From Xenoacremonium recifei (Eukaryota; Ascomycota; Sordariomycetes; Hypocreales; Nectriaceae), in NCBI GenBank assembly GCA_012184525.1, contig WOFQ01000014.1, positions 434,001 to 498,000 of the forward strand: a DNA stretch of 64,000 bases. The letters are read 5' to 3'. Below, in pieces: positions 11,813 to 22,800 of this stretch (the first letter of the stretch is position 1; every line of letters starts with the position of its first letter). A program made the position numbers and the translations under genes. The notes beneath the pieces were generated by a model. It searched no databases, was not told the DNA's origin, and was given only the letters and a program-made list of their open reading frames with translations.

Positions 11813-14528
11813 TTACAGATGGGTCTTGGCATCAGCAAAGCAGAGGGGGTCATAGATGTGCTGCTTGATGTAGGTGGTCAGAGCGACATCACCCCATTCC
11901 TCCCACTCAACCCATTGGGACTCAGGGAGCTCTGAGACACCCTCACGACGAGCAGTCTTCATGACCTCACGAGCGACGATGACGCTGGCGTCACGGACAC
12001 GCTCAATGCGGGGGTAGATCAGGCCCTTGTGGACCTCATCGGCATTCAAGGCACCAGCGAGAGCCGCGGCAGAGGTGTACACCATGCCGTCAGTGACGCG
12101 AGAAGCCTTGGCCAAGATGGCACCGAGACCCAGACCAGGGAACACATAGACGTTGTTGCCCTGGTTGGGGTGGTAGGTGATGGGACCGTCCTCACCCTTG
12201 TAGGTGACGGGGTTGAAGGGAGAACCAGAGGCGAAGAGGACAGTGCCCTCAGTCCACTCAATGGCCTGCTCGAAAGTGCACTCAGCCTTGGTCAAGGGGT
12301 TGCTGAGGGGGAAGAGGATGGGTCGGCGCTCAAGACCGCCCTCCTGGACAGAAGCCTTGAGAGCACGCACAACGGGCTCAGTGAAGACACCGAAAGTGGC
12401 GGTGAGACCCACGAGAGCGCTGGGCTTGACGTACTCAATGACCTCCTCAAGCGTGCGGAACTGCTGACCAGCGTTGTCGGTACGAGCAAAGTACTTCTTA
12501 TGCTCGGCCAGACGGTCGCCTCGGTCCTTGGTAACGAGACCCTTAGTGTCTACGAGCCAGAACTTCTCGCGAGCTTGGTCTTCACTGAGACCACGCTTGG
12601 TGTAGTACTCAACGAGCTGCTTTGCAACACCGACACCAGCGGATCCGGCTCCCATAAAGACGAGACGCTGGTCCTCGATGGGGACATTTGACAGGTCTAC
12701 AGCACCAATGTATCTAGAGTTCTGTTAGCCCTGATACTAGTGGTATCGGCTTTTCTTTATGCTGCCAGCGGGAGATTTGACTTACCCAGCCAAGACGACG
12801 GCACCAGTGCCTTGAATATCGTCGTTCTTGTATCCAGGTTAGCAAATCTAAAAGCTTGTCATCTTTACCCGGTTCTATTACTTACGAAGCACTTGTACTG
12901 GTTACGGTATCGTGCAAGATAGCCGAAAGCCTTCTCGCTGTCGAAATCTTCAAACTGGACAACCATCTCAGGGAAGACGTCGCGGCATGCCTCCATGAAC
13001 TCATCCATGAACTCCTGCTGGAGAGCGTAGGAGGGTCGCTTCTGTCGCAGACCCAGGTAGAAGGGGTCCCGGAGGTTCTCCTCATTGTTGGTACCACAGT
13101 CAAGGACGATGGGAAGAGTCTTCTCGGGGTGAATACCAGCAGCGCCAGTATAAAGCGAGAGCTTGCCGATCTGGAGAAATCGATGTCAGTACAGTGTTAT
13201 GTGTGCGTTCTAGCGCGAGAGCTAGGGGTGGTGAAAATCCGGGGTAGGTGACTTACCGAGATTCCGACACCGTTGATACCCAGGTCGCCAAGACCCAGGA
13301 TACGGGACCCGTCGGTCACGACGCAGATCTCTGGGTTCTGGCAGGGCCAGTTCTTAAGCATAGTGCGAATGCTCTTTCGCTGCTTGATGGAGATGTACAG
13401 CGCCTCAGGGCGGGTGTAGATGGAGGAGTATTGGAGGCAGACATCGCCGATGGTGGGGGTGTATACGAGGGGCATGAGTTCACGCATATTGTCCATGAGC
13501 AGACGGTAGAACAAGTCGATGTTCTGGTCCTTAATGGCGGAGAGGTATAGGTATTTGTCGATGGGAGTCTGACGGGAGTTGATCATCTTCATCGCGCGGG
13601 CGCACTGGGTCTGGAGGCTCTCCATGACGTGGGGAAGAAGGCCGGTGAGGTTCTTGTTGACACGCTCCTCGGGGGTGAAGGACAGACCTGGACGTCGACA
13701 TGGTCAGTGGGTGTCATGAAGGACGATAATCATGAGAGATGATGACTGCGACAATGACCATGACCGACATCGAGCGGCATGGTGGAAGGTGGGAGGGTCA
13801 ACACCATGGAGGGGGAAGTCATGAATAATTTCAACGACCAACACTCGCACCACCAGCAACACCATGACGATGTTCTTCATGACTGAAAGGGCGGGACAAG
13901 ACAGAGAGAGAAAGAGGAACGTACCCTTATTCCAGAAGGGCTGGCTGATGATCTGGACACCAGCAGCGTCGGTCTCGGCCAGCGACTCGGTAGGACGTGA
14001 TTGCTGGACCTCACTGTAGTGGTCTTGGGCGTAGCCACGGTGTTGGTCGAGCTCAGCCATCTTGAGAGATTCTTCGATCTTGGAAATGTCGGTGGAAGAC
14101 ATGGGATTGAAGTTTGTCAATCTGCGACTGGAGAAGGAGGAGGCTTTATGAGATATAGTTTCGGCGGGAGCGGCAGCGGCAGCGGCAGCGTGGGTAGACG
14201 ACGGGGAGGATGACCGAGGCGTGGGAATGTTATTGTCAGAACTGGCAGCACTGTGGGCAGGCGAAGCCATTGGCAGCAGGGAAGAGGGATGGGGTGACGA
14301 GGACGGGGAATAAGAATAGGAGAAGAGGGACTGCGGCAGTAGACGGCGGCGAATATTAGTAGTTGCGACGATTGCGGGAGCCCGGGGCGGGAGAACAGCA
14401 GACGTCGGGACCAGAGCAGACGATGTTGCAGTGCGCAGGGCGGCGCTAACGAGCACAAGTCGCTTCAAGACGTTTTGGGCGGGCCCGGCTCCCGAAGGAG
14501 AGGCCACGGTCGAGAGCGTCTGGCCCAT
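11813..14528 (-). CDS. mae1: NAD(P)-dependent malic enzyme, probably mitochondrial
   Basis: Oxidatively decarboxylates malate to pyruvate with NAD(P). Five exons inferred: 14528-13925, 13687-13257, 13170-12886, 12826-12786, 12713-11813, giving 753 aa. Family motifs are in order: VYTPTIGDVC with its catalytic Tyr, GLGDLGINGVGIS, the metal-ligand stretch FEDFDSEKAF followed by NDDIQGTGAVVLAG, the nucleotide fold FMGAGSAGVG, and C-terminal FASGSPFNPV and NQGNNVYVFPG. The catalytic protein needs only Met143 onward (611 aa, normal family length). The first 97 residues contain no Asp or Glu but several Arg/Lys and many Ser/Ala, as in a mitochondrial presequence; a later poly-Ala linker leads to Met143. 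Internal starts at Met87 or Met143 could give a cytosolic form. Cofactor preference was not deduced. The start codon is the uncertain part; the enzyme identity is firm. Confidence 0.9.
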
Positions 14529-14959
14529 GCGATCGTGTTAGTGAGGGAGTCCGCGGGCGTGAGGGCCGGGGACTCGTATAGTACAGAGTAGCTAGACGTG
14601 TGAGCATGAATGAGCGAGGGCCCTTTGAGTCACAGAGGGACAGATACCTGATGCGTGTGAAGATGTCGCCTGCAGCTCACTACTGCACTGTAATGCAATG
14701 CTGAGAACGCACGCACGAGCAGGGATGGGCTGGTCGGGTTCGGTGTCCAACAGGATGGTGTGCGTCTGGTGCCAAAGTGTCCGAGGCCTCGCCCCAGAGT
14801 GGTTTCAGGAACCCGGGAAAGCAGACAACGGGCACAATGCGAGGCGAGCGACGCGACCAGGGATGACTTTCTGCTGCTGTTTTGCGGCGCGGCCGAGTGA
14901 GCAATCGGAATCCTTGCAGGTAGGCCGGCCGGCCGCGGGCATAGGGAGGTTTTGGAGGT

Positions 14960-14979
14960 GGATGGATGGATGGATGGAT
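14960..14979. repeat. (GGAT)5 microsatellite
   Basis: Five perfect GGAT units. A shorter GGAT run occurs near 15355. Confidence 0.85.
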
Positions 14980-16872
14980 CGTGCATGGGCTGGGCTGGGA
15001 TTGTCTGGGTTGGGACGGGATGGGATGGGGGAGACGAAGAAGAATGGGGAATGGAAAATGGGGAATTTGGTGACTGGACAATCGGGGACGGATCGGGTGC
15101 GAGTCGGAGCGGTTGGCGGGTGTGGGAAAGAGCGGTGGATAGACTAACAGCCTCAACAGTTGGCACGTACCTGTTGGATTCACACCCGTCTGTTGAGATC
15201 GCTTCTCAGTCAGTCTGCGTTTCCCGTCACTTCGGCGTCCAAGACTCCAGCCCGCGCGACGACCAACAAGGGGCGTGGATGGAGCTATCCCCTGCACTGC
15301 ACTGACTGATCTCTCTGACAGTTGTTTGGAAGAGAACAGTAGCGGCGGATGGGCGATGGATGGATGGAGATTGAGATGATGGGGAAAGCGGATAGAAAGA
15401 GAGAGATTGCGGGTGTGGCCGCGGCGCGATAGATAGCTGAGAAGTGACGAGGCGTGTGTGAGTCTATCAATTGACTCAGCGAGTTTGTGTCGGCGGTGCA
15501 AAAGGAAGCTGTCTGGGATATCGGGATACCGCCCACGATGAAAGGGGTGACAATACGGGTGGGATGGGGTGATGGTGGGGGCCACGTCACGTTGTCGAGA
15601 CGCAGTTTGGGCTGTTGAGGCGCAATTCGAGGATGATGTCGATGCGGATGGTAATTTCCATGCAATTTGTTCGATCTCGACGGGTGATGTTGGATTGGAA
15701 ACACGCACACACCGAGGCGGGCAAAATTCGGTTGGGGCCAGGCAGAGCAGGGCAGGCGGTAAGCCGATTATCGACAGTCCGGACTGTCCATCGGGGGACA
15801 CAAGTTGGCTCCGGGCTGTGTGTGAACCACTCACTCACTCATTTGTTGGTCCCTCCCCGTGGATACAGCGAGGAGGAGGACTCTAGCAAAAGCTGGCCCC
15901 CCCCCTCATCCCGGGATGCACTGACCGTTCACCGTTGGGAGGGAGGCCTTACCAATCACGCCGTGTAAGAGGGCTCGCCGTCCCAGACCGTGCCCTGACA
16001 ATCCTGACAAGCGCCTTCACGCCATACCATCAGCCATTTCCCCAAAGATCCACCGGCGGGCAGCAGCAGCCCAACAACAGTTACATTTCTGCAATGCTTT
16101 CTTGCGTCCATCCGTCCATCCATCACAAATTTCTCCTCGACCTTCAAGCTCTCACCGCGGTGACACGGTCGTTGAGGGATCCACTTCAGGGGACCACTCC
16201 CGGGCAGCCGCCTCCATCCAGGCCCCACTCCAGGCCCCGCTCTCCAGACTCCGACGGCCGGCGGACGGAGTCGACGGCACGGCGCTATGACGCTTTGGCC
16301 GAAAGTGTGATTGCTAACAGCGCCGATGATTGGGCTGCCGTGATCGTGTGAGTGACTCTTTTTTTTTTCTCGACGCTCTACGGTCAAGCAGCTGTGGCCA
16401 GGCTTGGTTGGCCTGGGCCAGTCAGTCTAGAGCGCTAACTTGATGCATGCATTCAGGCAATCCATGCGCAGGGAGGGTGGCAGACGGTGTAGCATAGCTT
16501 GCTGCCACTCTGGGGAAACACTGCCCGGAGAGAACAACAACAACAGCCTTACCCTCCTCGTCTCGTCTCAGCTCCTGTCCAGGGCTGCACTCCATCAAAT
16601 CTCCCTTCAAACCACGAGACTGCCCCCCCTGAGGCCGGGGAGATTTCTTTTCCCGTCAGCCAGCAATAATCAAACTCGAAAGCCCTTGCAGCCCGATCCA
16701 GCCCCAGAAAAGCCAATGAGTGACGACGTTTCGTAATTCCTGTCTGGTTCCAGAATGCAGTCGCGAAGCTAAGCACGACAGGGAGGGGAGGCCCCGTTGG
16801 AGTTAGACGGCGGCCCCAGTCCCGGCACGGGGGTGACCCTGGTCCCCGATTTTACTTCGACGATGTTCGCGT

Positions 16873-16898
16873 GTGCGTGCGTGCGTGCGTGCGTGCGT
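16873..16898. repeat. (GTGC)6.5 microsatellite
   Basis: Six and a half perfect GTGC units. Alternating purine-pyrimidine sequence of this kind can adopt Z-DNA in principle. Confidence 0.85.
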
Positions 16899-17286
16899 CT
16901 TCGTTTACTCTTTCCGTGTTTTTTTTTTCTTTCTGATTCTTCCTCCCGTCTCCAATGTGTCTCGTCTCCGTGGCCCTCTATTAGTAAAAAAAGAAAAAAG
17001 TCCCACTTGCTGGGGGTCTTTTCGGGATTCCCAGGGCTGCCCGGCACCTCAAGTGTGGTTCTGGGCTAATGCGCTCCCCGCGTACCTTTGTACCTCTAGA
17101 GGTAAGGCGCGACTCGGGAGTGTGTGTGCCTGCAGCAGCAGTTCAACCTTGTTCAGGCCGTTGACGTGAGATGGATGCCCAGCAGTTCCTTCCTTCTGGG
17201 CGCCCGTCGGCTCTGCTCCAGCTGCCTAGGGCGGGCGGCAGGCGGCATGCGGGAGGGATATTGGTCGGTCGTGCCTGCCCTGCCCT

Positions 17287-17302
17287 GCTTGCTTGCTTGC
17301 TT
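17287..17302. repeat. (GCTT)4 microsatellite
   Basis: Four perfect GCTT units. The same unit is expanded to seven copies 1.6 kb further on. Confidence 0.8.
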
Positions 17303-18883
17303 TTGTCTGCTCACCCGTCCCGTCATTGTTGGCTGTTGTCCCCTCCCCTCCCCCCCGTAGCTTCCCAGAACGGCAGCACCGCCCTGGTCCTGCTCTTGCC
17401 CTCCGCCCATTCCATTCCATTAGGCTTCGGCATTACTACGCCCATCTTTTCTCTTTCGTCTTTCTCTCTCCATCCCTTTTTTTTTCCTCTTCCTCCTCAT
17501 CCACAATTCCTCCACTCCATCCTCCCGATCCTGGTCACGTCCAAAGTCCAGAGGTGTCCCGACTTCCAGACTCGGATCCCCGTCTCCGACTTTGCCCGAT
17601 CCCACGCCGCAGATGCAGTCTCACAGTGGAGCTGCTGAGGTGAGTGGTGAGTGACCGTGATCCTCTAGAGGTTAGAGCACCCGGAAGACTCCTTGAAGTG
17701 GAGTGCAGGGGGGAGAAGCTGGAGGCCTGGGGCTGTAGGGCCGTTGACCAGGGTCATCTTGTGTGAACCATTGCACTGGCGACGGGGTGCCGACGGCGGG
17801 GCTTGGGCTCGCTACTCCGCCAAATTTCATCTTGAAGCTCGACGGCTCCTCCTGGCGAGGAAACAAGCTCCCGTAGCCTTTGGCTTGTCGGCGTCAGAGC
17901 CCGACAGCTGCCGTGGTCATCCCCCGTCTGGCACTTTGTGCATTACTAGCTTCCGATGAGCTCCGTGCCCCGTCATCGGCGCCGCCTATCTCCCCGCTCT
18001 TGTCAACCGCTTCCGAACCGCCTGGGACCCGATCACCGATGTTCTGAATGTCATACCCTAATACTCACCCCCTCTTAACCCAAATACCTAATCATAACTC
18101 GAACCCTAACCTTTGGGCAGGAAGATTGACTGTTGTTGTGTTGAGAGCAGGAGAAATGCTTGATTGAATCAGGCTTAGCTGTTGTGCGTGTTACGGGTAG
18201 TGTTGTACGCGAATCCTAGCAGCTCACAGAAAGTCCCGATAATGCTCGTGTGAAACAACCGTGACAGAATCCCAAGCCTCGGGTTTCTGTGCTCCGTGTC
18301 AATCAATCTTACGGCTTCATGTGCTTAACCAGGGTCTGGTCCAGTTGATCTTCCCGTTTCAAATTCGACATGCATTGACCTATGTCACATCTGGCTCATA
18401 CACCACCACCATCACGGACTTGCATGAGATAAAGACGTTACCTATCGGTGCATACCACGGGCCCAGAATAGCTCAACAACGAAACCAGCTTCCCAGCCGC
18501 AGCACTAGTGAGAGATACCCCTTCCGACGGTCCAAGCGAGCACGTCACCTCGCCAATGCCCGGTCATATCGTCCCCATCGATATGGAGTCGAGAAAAGAA
18601 ATGAAAAGTCAGATGCCGGTGGTGATTTACCTGCATGTGGCGGGCTGGTCATCTTGCATCCCCACCACATTCAACCACTGGTAGCCGAACCCGCTTCAAC
18701 CCCCCCCCCAGTCATTCTCTCAATCCCAAGCTTGGGGTTCTGCTAGCTTTCACGTGGCTTGAAGTCGGCTCGGCTGGATATGCCCGTCGGAATCCTGGTT
18801 GTCTTGTCTTGGTCTTGTTGAGCTGTTAGTCATCCGTCCCCAGATTTTCGACGACGAGCTGTCCCAACGACAGATCTCAACGG

Positions 18884-18911
18884 GCTTGCTTGCTTGCTTG
18901 CTTGCTTGCTT
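18884..18911. repeat. (GCTT)7 microsatellite
   Basis: Seven perfect GCTT units in the intergenic region, followed by TTTGG. Confidence 0.85.
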
Positions 18912-19846
18912 TTGGTCAACAGATTCAGATTCGTGCTAATTCCCCGGATCTGGGGTAGCCAGAAGTCTGCTGCTTGCTTTGACTCCCCAGACTTTGCTTT
19001 GACTCACGGGCTTTGCTCTTGGCTTGAGCAGGTATCTTTGGCCGCTGGGCTTTACGCTGCATTCCACCAGGAAGTCGACCGAAGTCACCCACAGCTGCAA
19101 CCCACTCCCTCCATTCCTCCGTCACATGGACAAAGGTCGCTGTCGTTTGACAAATGTTCGTGTGAAGCATCTTTCCTGAGCTCACGAAGCTTCTCCGTTC
19201 CCCCGGCTCCCCCACCCTCAGCTAGCCCCCCGACATCTGGAAGTCGAGCTGCCAGACTCAAGTATCATCATAATTACCTACCCTATGCCCTGATACAACG
19301 TCACCGATGGTCAGACTGGTTGCCGAAATATGCCCGTAGATGCCGAAGACTCATTTTGCCTTTGCACTCCCCCCCGCGTTCTGCTCCTCGGGTCTGGACC
19401 TGGGCCGGCGCGGAGCCGTCAACGTTGTTTGGCAGAACTGGGGAAGCCATTCGACCTAGCTTCCGTTGCTCCCAGACCTGGCGGAGAGACGCAACCCTCG
19501 GCATTTCGCCGACCCTGAGGAATTCATGTCCGAACATGCATAGTCACGTCAGAGTCACAAGCTGAGAGCCAAGTCCCGATACCGGATTAGGAGGTGTTGT
19601 AGTCATTTGATCTAGACTCTGAAAATAAATCATGATAATAGCTGAATGAATTGCCGAATATGGGACAGCTCTCGATGAAATGCGGGGGAAGCTTCTACCC
19701 CATGCGATTATAGCACAATATGACTACACAGTACTCCGTACAAACCCCCCTATCTTCCAATCCGTCATGACTCATATGCTTTCATCAAAGCACGGCAGCG
19801 GTATCGGTCTGCCATGTGCCTGTCCAACGCTCCCCTCGGCAACTCC

Positions 19847-22800
19847 TCAGTGCTCCTTGCTCGCCTCGGTCACCTTACGACTCGCCTTCTCGATCTTCTC
19901 CCTGGCCTTCCCATCCAACAACGCCCACCAGCGCCGCAAGCCCTCAGCGTACCTAACCTCCTCGTCCGTGACCTCCACGGGCGGACCCCTGATCTGCGGG
20001 AGCATCTCGTCGGACTTGCGCTCGAACACGGCCCAGGCGGAGGCGTCTCCGGTGCGCAGGCCGAAGCCGCGGCTCTTCATCGAGACGACGTGCATGCGGC
20101 GCAGGAGGACGACGTCGCCGGCCTGGACGAGGGGGAGGGAGCTCTGGTGCGGGCGGAACAGGTTGGCGACGGCGATGGAGGTGGGCGCGGCGGAGGGGTC
20201 GGTGAGGTTGAGGGACAGCATGTAGTCGCGGGGACCGCCTTTGGGGCGCTGGGGGGAGGCGGGCGTGGCGGTTGCGACGGCGAGGAAGTCGGCCGTCTTG
20301 TTGAAGGAGGTGCGCAGGGTCTTGAGCGGGAGGTAGTCGGGCAGGGAGGTGCGTAGGCTGCGGATCAGCTGGAGGCGCAGGGCGTTGGCGTTGTCGTCGT
20401 GGTCGTCGTGGTGCGTGGTGGAATCTGCGACGGACGGCGACTTCAGCAGCGTCTCGGGCGAGTAGTCTCGGTGCGATCCCTTAGATGTGGCGCGGGTTTC
20501 CCGGGGAGGCAGCTCCGGCGTCTGGTGACGGCGCTGTGCAGTCCGTGATGTCGTCGAGGGCCCGGCCTTTGCCAGCTGGAGGCTCGGGTCCGGATGGTGG
20601 TGGTGATCCCTGGCCAGGCGGACGCTGGGGTCGCTGTGGTCTGTCTTGCTACGGGTGATGCGCAGAGTCCCCGGCGGGCTGCTGCTGACGATGCTGCTGC
20701 CCCTGCCCCTGGCCTGATGTGAGGCTGTCGTAGCCTTTGCCAGCGCGATGCTGGGATCGGATAAATCTGCCTTCCTGCGGCTCACTCGAAGCGGGCTTGG
20801 TGGGCTGTTCTCCATGTCTTCCTTGTGCGCCAACTTGGCCGGTGTCTGTCTCGCCAATAAGACGCTGGGGTCTCGCTCAGACGCCTTGGTCTTGGTCGTG
20901 TCTCCTGATCGCGTCGACTTATGGCCGCGGCTCCGTAGTGACTTGACCGTGATGGTTTTGTCAGATCCTTGCTTCGGACTCTCTGTTGGAGGCTGCGGCT
21001 CCTGCTGCCGCTCCTCATCGCGGACCCCGACGTGGTCATCAGCCTGAGTTGGAGAATCCCCGGTTCCTGCAGGGTTCGTGTGCTGCGCGCTCTCTCCACC
21101 CCCGGGGGAGTGTTGCAGGAACTCAGCCATGATCTGATCGTCGGGACCAACTTCGTCATCGTCGTTCTCCTCAGCCTGGATCTGGACCTGGTCTTGTTGT
21201 TGCTGTGATTCCTGCTGTTCAGCGGGAGGATGCGCCCTCACGCCAGCGTCAGGTTGGGTATCCAGTTGGGTGTCAAAGGGAGTGGGGAGGTGTCCCTTCT
21301 CATCGTCGTGTTCGTGAGTCGATGTTGCATTAGAAATCTGCGACAGAAGTGGTTCGTCGATGTCTTTCGATAGCTGAGTCTGAGTCTGGGGCACTTGGGT
21401 GGGCGGCGGTGAGAATGGTGTGTTTGCTGCCAGCTGTTGGTCTCGGCTGGCCTCCAAGTTCCCCTCACCAGCGCCCAACTGGGAGACGTGCAGCGCCCGC
21501 TCCAGCTCCGATGGCACGGGCCGCTGCTCGTCAGTTGTCGCCAACAGCTTAGAAGTGGTGGCGTCTGGGGAATACCCCGTCCCTGAACCCTGCGATTCTG
21601 GGGCCGCTTCCGTTATCTCACCCGTCTGGGGGACGCCCTGGTCAACAACTTTCGACAATGGGGACCCAGATCCTGGGGTAGTGGCTATCTCGGCTGACTC
21701 TTGAACCAGGTTTGTAGCTTGCTCGTGGTTTGGCATGCTGGTCGTAGAACCGTCTGCAGTGGCACCACTACCCTCCTGGTGGTGCGAATCAACCTCCATC
21801 TCATTGGTAACGTTGGTTCCTGAATCATCAGGGTGATCCTGGACGTCGGGAGCTCGTATCTCCTCTGTAGCATCTACCTCCATGGCGTCACCCGATGATA
21901 TCACGACTTCGTGTGTCGCGAGATGAATCTGTCCCGAGATTTCCGCCTGGCTCTCATGTTCCTCGTCTTGGCCCTGCTCATCGCCTCCCACGTCCTGTGC
22001 AGTTGCAGGCGCCGCCATCGGTGGCATGTGAGTCGACTTCGCGGCCTCTTTACCGAGTTCGTCGGGGTTCGCATCTGCGGGGTCCCCGCGTTCCATCGAC
22101 GATGCTGCAGATTGACCCTCTTCTCGCGTGGCTCCAGGTTCAGTAGCTTGCATATGGGGTGCAGCTTGAAGGGGAGGGGGTGAAGTTCGTGGAGATTGAT
22201 TTCCGTTGTCCTTCGAAGGCATCGCATCTCCGGATTCCATAGCTTCGGGCTCTTCGGCTGGAGAACCCTGGTCGTCATCAATTTCCATCTTATCCTCGGC
22301 TTTATCGAGTTGGACAAGTCCGCTAGAGCTTTCGCCTGCTGGGCTAGACGGTCCCTGATCCTCGGATGCCTGCGACTGCTCACCCTCGGAGGCGGATTCA
22401 GGCTCCTCGTCTTCTTCCGATTCTTCAGATACCTCTTCGTTCCGAGACATCTGCGGTTCCGGCTCCAGAGCTGGTCCGGGCTCCTGAACTCGGGGCGGCT
22501 CCGGGGATTTCACCGGACCAACATTGTCTTCCTCCTCATCCTCGGAGTCCGAGAGTAGACTGATAAACACGGGCTCCTTCGGGGGAGGAGTCGGTCCAGC
22601 ATCCTCCTCCTCCTCCTCTTCTTCTTCTTCTTCATCATCATAGCCCTCTTCGTCTTCGCATTCATCGTCCTCGTAGCCCATTTCTTGGCTGGCGTATTCC
22701 TCTTCATCTTCGTTCTCATACTCGTCGTATGCCTGGCTAGGTTCCCGTTGCTCGTAATACATTTGCTCTTCGGATTCTGCATCTGCATCTTCTGATGCAT

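Larger units (their letters stand above)
14529..19846. other. 5.3-kb gene-free region upstream of malic enzyme
   Basis: No supported gene. A 384-codon minus-strand frame at 14680-15834 is Ser/Pro/His-rich low-complexity translation and I do not accept it. The region should hold the malic enzyme promoter and leader at its left end and the 3' UTR of the OB-fold protein gene at its right end. It contains several tetranucleotide microsatellites (14960, 16873, 17287, 18884), pyrimidine-rich runs around 16360, 16920 and 17480, and a TACTCCGTA motif at 19732. Confidence 0.5.

Noticed and set aside
12029..12691. 220-codon frame antisense to malic enzyme
   Set aside because: A shadow of the strong codon bias of malic enzyme on the opposite strand.
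14680..15834. 384-codon minus-strand open frame upstream of malic enzyme
   Set aside because: The translation is Ser/Pro/His/Arg-rich low complexity with no recognisable motif, and it spans GGAT microsatellites. Long chance frames are common in GC-rich DNA.
18894..19565. 223-codon plus-strand frame starting in the GCTT repeat
   Set aside because: Begins inside a microsatellite and shows no domain-like pattern.
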